Below, one piece after another: positions 6,181-10,487 of a DNA stretch of 10,487 nt. Below the pieces are notes generated by a model that was not told the DNA's origin, did not search any database, and saw nothing but the letters and a program-made list of their open reading frames with translations. The stretch's first letter is position 1; the number at the start of each line of letters is the position of its first letter. Origin of the DNA: Parcubacteria group bacterium SW_4_49_11 (GTDB lineage: Bacteria > Patescibacteriota > Minisyncoccia > SW-4-49-11); contig PXOY01000033.1 in assembly GCA_003021915.1 (NCBI GenBank), forward strand, positions 1,045 through 11,531, read 5' to 3'. The translations under genes and the position numbers were made by a program.

Positions 6181-6612
6181 ATGGGAAAGAAGCGTGTAGC
6201 GCAAAAAGGATCAACCACTTCGGATGTAAACTTAAGTAACATTCGAGAGACTTCTTCCAAGAAAAAGGTCTCGCGGGGTACAGCGTACGTAGTTGCTACG
6301 TACAATAATACCATGGTGTCTCTGTGCGACCTTTCCGGAAATGTATTAGGATGGTCCTCAGCCGGCAATGTCGGATTTAAGGGAGCAAAAAAAGCAACCC
6401 CGTATGCCGCGACGCTTGTTGCCAAGACGGCGGTCGAAAAAGTACGACGAACCGGACTCACGGACGTCAAAGTAATCATCAAAGGAGTAGGTCCCGGGCG
6501 TGAAGCGGCCGTTCGCGGATTCGCGAGCGCTGGTCTTAATGTGCTTTCCATCAAAGACATGACGCCGGTGCCTCATAACGGACCGCGATCTCCCAAACCA
6601 CGACGCGTATAA
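6181..6612 (+). CDS. rpsK: 30S ribosomal protein uS11
   Basis: Platform protein of the small subunit that helps place mRNA and the Shine-Dalgarno helix near the E site. The 143 residues include a basic, Ser-rich N-terminal extension (1-33) and the conserved core: ATYNNTMVSLCDLSGNVL, WSSAGNVGFKGAKKATPYAA, GVGPGREAA (about 103-111) and PHNGPRSPKPRRV at the end. The conserved Asn-Gly of PHNG, isomerised to isoaspartate in E. coli S11, is retained; the following Cys of E. coli is Pro here. It lies 14 nt after rpsM and 15 nt before rpsD, in the usual order. Confidence 0.97.
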   Translation: MGKKRVAQKGSTTSDVNLSNIRETSSKKKVSRGTAYVVATYNNTMVSLCDLSGNVLGWSSAGNVGFKGAKKATPYAATLVAKTAVEKVRRTGLTDVKVIIKGVGPGREAAVRGFASAGLNVLSIKDMTPVPHNGPRSPKPRRV

Positions 6613-6627
6613 GTAATTTGCAAGGCC

Positions 6628-7236
6628 ATGTATCAGCGTAAAAAAGTTAAGACAGCACGAATCTTTGGAGAACGAATCTTTCCGAACATAAATGTTACGG
6701 AAGAGAAGTTGCAGATGCCCCCTGGTATGCACGGCGCGAAGCGAAAGCGCGCCAATCGCTCGGAGTACGGAAAGCAGTTGCTCGAAAAGCAGAAGGTGCG
6801 CCAAATTTACGGCTTAAAAGAAAAGCAGTTCCGAGAGTATTACCACGAAGCTAATCGTAGGAGCGAGCCCACGCCATCGGCTATGCTTTCCTTACTGGAG
6901 CGTCGTCTTGATAACGTAGTCTTTCGTACCGGGTTGGCAGTTACTCGAGACATGGCTAGACAGTTCATCTCTCATGGTCATATTATGGTAAATGGGGAAA
7001 TTGTAACCATTCCGAGTTATTCCGTTCGGGAAGGAGATGTCATTCGTATTTCGGAGGCCGGCCTTCGCAACAAAACATTGGCCGCGCAAAAAGAAGAGCT
7101 CAATTCGCAGGAGATTCCTACATGGATGGAATATAATCCCAAGGAGACGAGTTTTACCATCACGAGTACGCCCTATGCCGATCAAGAAAGTCAGAATTTC
7201 GATCTGACACTGGTGGTGCAATTCTACTCCCGATAA
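6628..7236 (+). CDS. rpsD: 30S ribosomal protein uS4
   Basis: Primary 16S rRNA-binding protein of the 5' domain, at the mRNA entry channel, and a translational regulator of its operon in E. coli. The 202 residues contain PPGMHG (about 31-36), [21 protein letters not shown], the S4 RNA-binding fold with [14 protein letters not shown] (about 88-101) and [16 protein letters not shown], and the C-terminal VVQFYSR. The N-terminal zinc knuckle is absent: the protein has no cysteine, so it is a C-minus form with a shortened N-terminus. AAGG lies only 2 nt before the ATG, so it is not a well-placed ribosome binding site. rpoA follows by 17 nt. Confidence 0.97.
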   Translation: MYQRKKVKTARIFGERIFPNINVTEEKLQMPPGMHGAKRKRANRSEYGKQLLEKQKVRQIYGLKEKQFREYYHEANRRSEPTPSAMLSLLERRLDNVVFRTGLAVTRDMARQFISHGHIMVNGEIVTIPSYSVREGDVIRISEAGLRNKTLAAQKEELNSQEIPTWMEYNPKETSFTITSTPYADQESQNFDLTLVVQFYSR

Positions 7237-7253
7237 AGTTAACACCTCCCCCT

Positions 7254-8207
7254 ATGAGTATGGATATCACCCTCCCGAACAAACCGCAACTCGTTGAACA
7301 AAAAGCGGATTATTCAGCTGTGTATGAAATTCAGCCGTTGTTCCCTGGCTATGGAGTGACCATCGCCAACTCTTTGCGTCGGGTTATGCTGTCCAGTCTT
7401 CCCGGAACAGCCATTTCGTCCGTCCGCATCAGTGGAGTGGAACACGAATTCTCCACGATTCCCAACGTACTCGAAGATGTGGTAGACATTTCTTTAAATC
7501 TGAAAGCCGTTAAATTCCGTTTGCATGGTGTTGACGAAGCAACGGCCAAATTACAGGTGACCGGCAAAAAGCAAGTTACGGCGGGTGATATCGAAACCGG
7601 AAGTGAAGCGGAAGTCGTAAATCCCGAGGCCCCTATTCTTACGCTTTCAGATCCGTCTGAATCTGTTGAAATGGAGCTTACGGTGACGCGCGGAATTGGA
7701 TTTGTTAAAGCTGACGAGCACGATCTTCCCCGAGAAATTGGGCTTATTGCGCTTGACTCGGTCTATTCTCCGGTGAAACGTGTTTCCTATTCCGTAGAGG
7801 ATATCCGTGTGGGAGATGTTACCAATTACAACAAAGCAATTTTTGAAATCACCACAGACGGAGCGATTACGCCATACGAGGCTATTACGCACGCTGCTGA
7901 TATTTTAGTAAAACAGTTTCAGGCTTTAACCGACGAAGAAGTCGTTTCCGAACAACCAATTCAAGAGGCCAGCGAAGAAAGCTCTGTCGAGTCGTCCGCG
8001 GACACTGGCCGAGAGGCCTCCAGTATTACGGTCGACCAACTGGGACTTTCCCAGCGTATCGTAAAGTCTCTTCAGGAGGGAGGCGTTTATACGCTCGCTG
8101 ATTTGGCGACCGTCTCTCGCGATCAACTGGCAGATGTCCCGAACATCTCGGATAAAAGCATCGACCAGATAGCCGAGAAGTTAAAAGAGTTTGATATCAC
8201 CCTCTAA
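7254..8207 (+). CDS. rpoA: DNA-directed RNA polymerase subunit alpha
   Basis: Dimerises to scaffold RNA polymerase assembly; the C-terminal domain contacts promoter DNA and activators. Length 317 (E. coli 329). The N-terminal domain shows GYGVTIANSLRRVMLSSLPG (about 32-51), GVEHEFSTIPNV, LNLKAV, and the insert domain ending in PYEAITHAADIL near 210. An acidic Ser/Glu linker (about 229-256) leads to the C-terminal domain (257-317). Several residues that bind UP-element DNA differ from E. coli: R265 is kept (R268), but N268 is K271, C269 is S272, G296 is S299 and E302 is Q305; K298 and S299 are kept. The ATG at 7254 follows CACCTCCCCCT, a pyrimidine run resembling the 16S 3' end rather than its complement. 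Another ATG lies two codons in. Confidence 0.97.
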   Translation: MSMDITLPNKPQLVEQKADYSAVYEIQPLFPGYGVTIANSLRRVMLSSLPGTAISSVRISGVEHEFSTIPNVLEDVVDISLNLKAVKFRLHGVDEATAKLQVTGKKQVTAGDIETGSEAEVVNPEAPILTLSDPSESVEMELTVTRGIGFVKADEHDLPREIGLIALDSVYSPVKRVSYSVEDIRVGDVTNYNKAIFEITTDGAITPYEAITHAADILVKQFQALTDEEVVSEQPIQEASEESSVESSADTGREASSITVDQLGLSQRIVKSLQEGGVYTLADLATVSRDQLADVPNISDKSIDQIAEKLKEFDITL

Positions 8208-8210
8208 GGG

Positions 8211-8239
8211 TTGCAAATGTTCGGTACAAAAGGTATAAT
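8211..8239 (+). promoter_or_regulatory. Internal promoter for rplQ-rplM-rpsI
   Basis: TTGCAA (8211-8216), a 17-nt spacer and a perfect TATAAT (8234-8239), in the 58-nt gap between rpoA and rplQ, the largest gap in the cluster. Transcription would start near 8246, giving rplQ a leader of about 20 nt without a Shine-Dalgarno sequence. No terminator is seen, so read-through from the upstream promoter is also expected. Confidence 0.8.
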
Positions 8240-8265
8240 CCAGTCTTAGTAACCCCAGTGCTTGT

Positions 8266-8613
8266 ATGAATAAAGGCAAGAAAGTGACCAAGTTAAAGCG
8301 GTCTCGAGAACAGAAAGAAGCCTTACTGCGCTCTCTTTCGAACGATTTAGTAATGCGGGGGGCCCTTCGCACGACCGAAAAACGCGCGAAAGCGCTTCGC
8401 CCTTATGTTGAGCGCCTTATAACCAAAGCTCGTCGCGGAGACTTGGCGAGTCGTCGCTATGTGGCGCAAGTTCTAGAAGACAAAGCTACCAGCCACCTAT
8501 GTGACGAAGTGGCGCCTCAGTACCGAGAGCGACCGGGGGGATACACTCGTATTATTAAAGCGCCGCAACGCGAAAGCGATCAAAGCAAAATGGCGATAAT
8601 AGAATTAGTTTAG
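8266..8613 (+). CDS. rplQ: 50S ribosomal protein bL17
   Basis: Large-subunit protein near the polypeptide exit tunnel. The 115 residues match the family: KLKRSREQKEALLRSL at the N-terminus, RTTEKRAKALRPYVERLITKARRGDL (about 35-60), ASRR.V, and the conserved ERPGGYTRI (about 88-96) ending in MAIIELV. The usual N-terminal MRH(R/G)K is replaced by MNKGKK, slightly shorter. The start is supported by the promoter at 8211-8239, which leaves no room for an earlier start. It is followed by rplM after 5 nt. Confidence 0.96.
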   Translation: MNKGKKVTKLKRSREQKEALLRSLSNDLVMRGALRTTEKRAKALRPYVERLITKARRGDLASRRYVAQVLEDKATSHLCDEVAPQYRERPGGYTRIIKAPQRESDQSKMAIIELV

Positions 8614-8618
8614 TCCCT

Positions 8619-8993
8619 ATGGAACGCGAAGTGATCACTATAGACGCACAAAATCGACGGCTGGGAAATTTAGCCACAGAAATTGCGTATTATTTAGAAG
8701 GAAAAAACAATCCCGCTTTTGAATACCACAAAGATGATGGTGCGCGAGTTATCGTGTATAACATTGATATGATGAGTGTTCATCCACGAAAAGTTCGTCA
8801 ACGCGCCTATTACCGCCACTCCGGATATCGTAAAGGACTTCAAAAAAAGACGTGGGAAGATTTGATGCAAGAAGATCCTCGTCAGTTGTTGCATTCGGCA
8901 GTGGAACGTATGCTGCCAAAAAATAAGTTACAGAATGAGCGTATGAAACGACTGGAGATGCATCGAGAATCGCATACCGCACATGATAACTAG
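8619..8993 (+). CDS. rplM: 50S ribosomal protein uL13
   Basis: Early-assembling large-subunit protein that binds 23S rRNA. The 124 residues (E. coli 142) show IDAQNRRLGNLATEIAYYLEGKNNP, the DDGARVIVYN region (GD is GA here), KVRQRAYYRHSGYRKGL and AVERMLPKNKL (about 94-104). Relative to E. coli the N-terminal extension before the IDA motif is short. The ATG at 8619 comes five bases after rplQ; TTTAGTCCCT precedes it and there is no Shine-Dalgarno sequence. The stop TAG is 6 nt before the rpsI ATG chosen here, so rplM and rpsI are probably translationally coupled. Confidence 0.95.
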   Translation: MEREVITIDAQNRRLGNLATEIAYYLEGKNNPAFEYHKDDGARVIVYNIDMMSVHPRKVRQRAYYRHSGYRKGLQKKTWEDLMQEDPRQLLHSAVERMLPKNKLQNERMKRLEMHRESHTAHDN

Positions 8994-8998
8994 TGAGC

Positions 8999-9427
8999 AT
9001 GAATATGGAATCAATTATGGTACATAGTGAACAGTTTGTAGAAGGGGTAGGACGCCGTAAGTCTGCCTCAGCCCGCGTTCGTATTAGTCCTCGAAGCCAA
9101 GCAGACGAGTCAGTTATGTACGTAAACGAACGAGAATTAGGTGAATACTTTGATAGTTCGGCACTCCAAACCACTGCCTACGCGCCGTTGCGCGTCGCGG
9201 GTAGTGATAATGTCTTTTTTGTAACCGTTCAAGTACGCGGTGGTGGAACTACCGGACACGCGGAAGCTATTCAGCTCGGACTTGCTCGCGCTTTGGAAGC
9301 GTATGATTCGGAATTACGAAGAGCCTTGAAAGACAACGGGTATCTCAGTCGCGACCCCCGCGTCAAGGAACGCAAAAAACCCGGCCTCCGCAAAGCCCGC
9401 AAACACCCGGAATGGTCGAAGCGGTAA
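8999..9427 (+). CDS. rpsI: 30S ribosomal protein uS9
   Basis: Head protein of the small subunit whose C-terminal tail touches the P-site tRNA. Conserved EGVGRRKSASARVR near the N-terminus, APLRVAGSDNVFFVTVQVRGGG.TGHAEAI.LG.ARAL (about 61-95), and the C-terminal DPRVKERKKPGLRKARK ending in SKR, which reaches the tRNA. The start is uncertain: GTG at 8993 overlaps the rplM stop codon, and in-frame ATGs lie at 8999, 9005 and 9017. I chose the first ATG (142 residues); the family core begins about 15 residues later, so 9017 is equally possible. Last gene of the cluster; no clear terminator follows within 100 nt. Confidence 0.94.
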   Translation: MNMESIMVHSEQFVEGVGRRKSASARVRISPRSQADESVMYVNERELGEYFDSSALQTTAYAPLRVAGSDNVFFVTVQVRGGGTTGHAEAIQLGLARALEAYDSELRRALKDNGYLSRDPRVKERKKPGLRKARKHPEWSKR

Positions 9428-9472
9428 CGTGAGAGGACAATTCATATTGTGGGGTTGCGATCAAAGATAGAA

Positions 9473-9500
9473 TTTCGGACGGTGACGGACTATATATAGT
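9473..9500 (+). promoter_or_regulatory. Weak candidate promoter for the PH-domain gene
   Basis: TTTCGG (9473-9478) and TATAGT (9495-9500) are 16 nt apart; the -35 match is poor. The -10 lies in a palindrome, CTATATATAG (9490-9499), flanked by GGA and TTCC, which could be an operator. It sits 43 nt before the 9543 start. Confidence 0.3.
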
Positions 9501-9542
9501 TCCTAGAAACGTAGATATTAGTACTAAAAAAAGAGTAAATTT

Positions 9543-9929
9543 ATGGGAATTTTAAATCAATTAATGGGAAATGCGGGAGCTATGTCCGTTGAAGCAGTCC
9601 GCGAAGAATATGGAGACTTGCTTACCGAGTCTGAACAAGTCGAAATTGGCTTTTCCATTCTCCGTGACGTACTTATTTTTACCGATAAACGACTTATTTT
9701 TGTTGATAAGCAAGGTGTAACCGGGAAAAAAGTCGAGTATCTTTCCCTTGTATATTCGAAAATTTCACAATTTAGCATTGAAAGTGCGGGAAGTTTTGAT
9801 TTAGATGCTGAACTGAAAATTTGGGTTTCAAGTCAATATTATCCGTCAGTACAGAAACGGTTTGATCGAAGCGTGAATGTTTATCATCTTCAAACGATAT
9901 TGGCCTCTTACATCATGAAAGAAGAGTAG
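9543..9929 (+). CDS. Bacterial PH-domain protein (bPH_1/DUF1696, YvbH-like)
   Basis: A 128-residue soluble protein matching the bacterial pleckstrin-homology family PF08000 (DUF1696). The recognisable pattern is ESEQVEIGFSILRDVLIFTD (about 30-49), KRLIFVDKQGVTGKKVEY (about 49-66), YSKISQFSIESAGSFDLDAELKIWVS (about 71-96) and a C-terminal helix reaching LASYIM. The fold is a seven-stranded barrel capped by a helix; the family forms ring-like oligomers in structures, but no cellular role is established. There is no signal peptide or membrane segment. It follows rpsI by 115 nt, so it is likely a separate unit. AAGAG at 9532-9536, 6 nt before the ATG, is a partial ribosome binding site. Recognition is from motifs, not a search. 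Confidence 0.88.
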   Translation: MGILNQLMGNAGAMSVEAVREEYGDLLTESEQVEIGFSILRDVLIFTDKRLIFVDKQGVTGKKVEYLSLVYSKISQFSIESAGSFDLDAELKIWVSSQYYPSVQKRFDRSVNVYHLQTILASYIMKEE

Positions 9930-9940
9930 TCTAGAGGCCA
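9901..9940 (+). terminator. Weak candidate terminator overlapping the PH gene stop
   Basis: TGGCCTCT (9901-9908) pairs with AGAGGCCA (9933-9940), 8 pairs, with a 24-nt loop containing the stop codon. A T-run (GAATTTTTAT) follows only about 8 nt later, so terminator function is uncertain. Confidence 0.3.
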
Positions 9941-9978
9941 TTCCAGAATTTTTATACTCACCATGTATCGTGTGGGGT

Positions 9979-10250
9979 ACGGCCTCGATTTACCACGGTC
10001 ACTTAAAAACCTTCGGTTCGAAATGCCACGGTCACTGAAGAAAACTTGGGTTTCTTCCGGATTCCTTCGGAATCCTATTTTCCAACAAGGGGACTGCAAG
10101 TTAGGTTAATCCGTAATTTTGCCTGAATGGCTTCCTATTTCCGAGGGATTGCCAGTAGCAACATCCCACTGGCGTTGAGCGACCCCAGGCACGGAACAAA
10201 CCCCGTGTTTCTTCCGGCTTCTTCGCGGAAGGCTATTTCGTTGTGACTGC
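9979..10250 (-). repeat. Composite hairpin repeat element, copy B (inverted)
   Basis: Read on the minus strand it has the same module order as copy A, with extra material. Unit B1 is about 10250-10180, partial unit B2 10153-10121, unit B3 10097-10019, and a final module 10011-9979. Matches to copy A: 10129-10177 (complement) against 5078-5126, 40 of 49 identical; 9983-10011 against 5150-5178, 27 of 29; 10205-10220 against 5029-5044, 15 of 16. Within B, units B1 and B3 are repeats of each other. Hairpins include 10059-10075 (7 pairs, loop TTC), 10008-10018 and 10145-10167. The hairpin 10059-10075 followed by TATTTT could also terminate the PH gene transcript. No protein-coding potential is evident. 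Confidence 0.75.
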
Positions 10251-10319
10251 ATTTTAGCTCAATTATTACTGGCGCCTGCGCAGATGTTACTGTATATTTT
10301 TTATTGCTACTCCCTTATT
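10251..10319. other. Gap between repeat and pilin promoter
   Basis: A short imperfect hairpin (CTGGCGC/GCGCAG with one bulged G, about 10269-10283) is followed at some distance by a T-run at 10297-10302. No gene is seen. It may be a weak terminator or upstream promoter region. Confidence 0.25.
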
Positions 10320-10328
10320 TGGTAAGAT
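10320..10328 (+). promoter_or_regulatory. Candidate extended -10 promoter for the pilin gene
   Basis: TGGTAAGAT matches the extended -10 form TGN-TATAAT. The -35 region (TTTATT at 10300-10305, 17-nt spacing) is poor, as is usual for extended -10 promoters. Transcription would start near 10335, about 26 nt before the ATG at 10361. Confidence 0.45.
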
Positions 10329-10360
10329 ACATGTATGGCAATAAAACAAATCTCACTTGT

Positions 10361-10487
10361 ATGAACCGTAGACAACACGGCTTTACGCTCCTTGAAATTT
10401 TACTCGTGGTAGCCGCGATCGGTATATTAGCAGCGATTGTTATCGTGGCGATTAACCCGCAGAGGCAATTAGGGAAGGTGCGCGACG
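10361..10487 (+). CDS. Type IV pilin/pseudopilin, N-terminal part (runs off the window)
   Basis: The first 42 codons of a class I prepilin. A short basic leader (MNRRQHG) ends at the prepilin peptidase site G7/F8; the mature protein starts [10 protein letters not shown], with Glu at position +5, followed by the hydrophobic helix ([14 protein letters not shown]) that anchors the subunit in the membrane and packs in the pilus core. [11 protein letters not shown] continues into the lost globular domain. It would be processed by PilD and assembled by a type IV pilus or related machine. An in-frame ATG at 10331 exists, but the leader from 10361 is the standard length and the -10 box at 10323 favours it. 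Whether it is a major pilin or a minor pseudopilin cannot be told without the C-terminus. Confidence 0.93.
   Translation, partial: MNRRQHGFTLLEILLVVAAIGILAAIVIVAINPQRQLGKVRD

Noticed and set aside
6042-6560. Minus-strand ORF of 172 codons opposite rpsM/rpsK
   Set aside because: Shadow of well-conserved ribosomal genes; no matching signals.
8749-9174. Minus-strand ORF of 141 codons opposite rplM/rpsI
   Set aside because: Overlaps two unmistakable ribosomal protein genes in the opposite direction.

Overview
The window looks like a chromosomal housekeeping segment of a small-genome bacterium, most plausibly a Patescibacteria (CPR, Parcubacteria-like) lineage. Support: compact ribosomal proteins, a 317-residue RNA polymerase alpha, a short-leader type IV pilin, a membrane-anchored protein with a very charged tail of a kind I associate with this group, and start codons that mostly lack Shine-Dalgarno sequences. 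The phylum is an inference; no 16S rRNA is present to prove it.

Layout, all genes on the + strand. (1) 70-808: tRNA-Leu(UAG) with encoded CCA, then a membrane-anchored helical-hairpin protein. (2) 863-4623: a promoter, rpsO, pnp, and a membrane-anchored protein with a long charged cytoplasmic tail. (3) 4624-5448: 825 nt without a credible gene, holding a CA-rich stretch with a stem-loop, a 17-bp terminator-type hairpin, a composite hairpin-bearing repeat element with terminal inverted repeats, a 21-bp-period palindromic mini-array, and a degenerate heptamer array. (4) 5405-9427: a perfect-consensus sigma-70-type promoter and a tight translation/transcription cluster infA-rpmJ-rpsM-rpsK-rpsD-rpoA, a second promoter, then rplQ-rplM-rpsI. 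(5) 9543-9929: a bacterial PH-domain protein. (6) 9930-10360: a second gene-free stretch with a diverged, inverted copy of the same composite repeat family. (7) 10361 to the end: the start of a type IV pilin or pseudopilin gene.

Functionally the core is gene expression: ribosomal proteins S15, L36, S13, S11, S4, L17, L13 and S9, initiation factor IF-1, RNA polymerase alpha and the RNA-degrading PNPase. The flanking genes are envelope-related.

The most interesting material is non-coding. A repeat family of roughly 70-80-nt units, each with two small hairpins whose stems differ between copies while remaining paired, lies on both sides of the infA-rpsI cluster in opposite orientations. Beside it upstream is an array in strict 7-nt phase. 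I do not recognise either as a described element.
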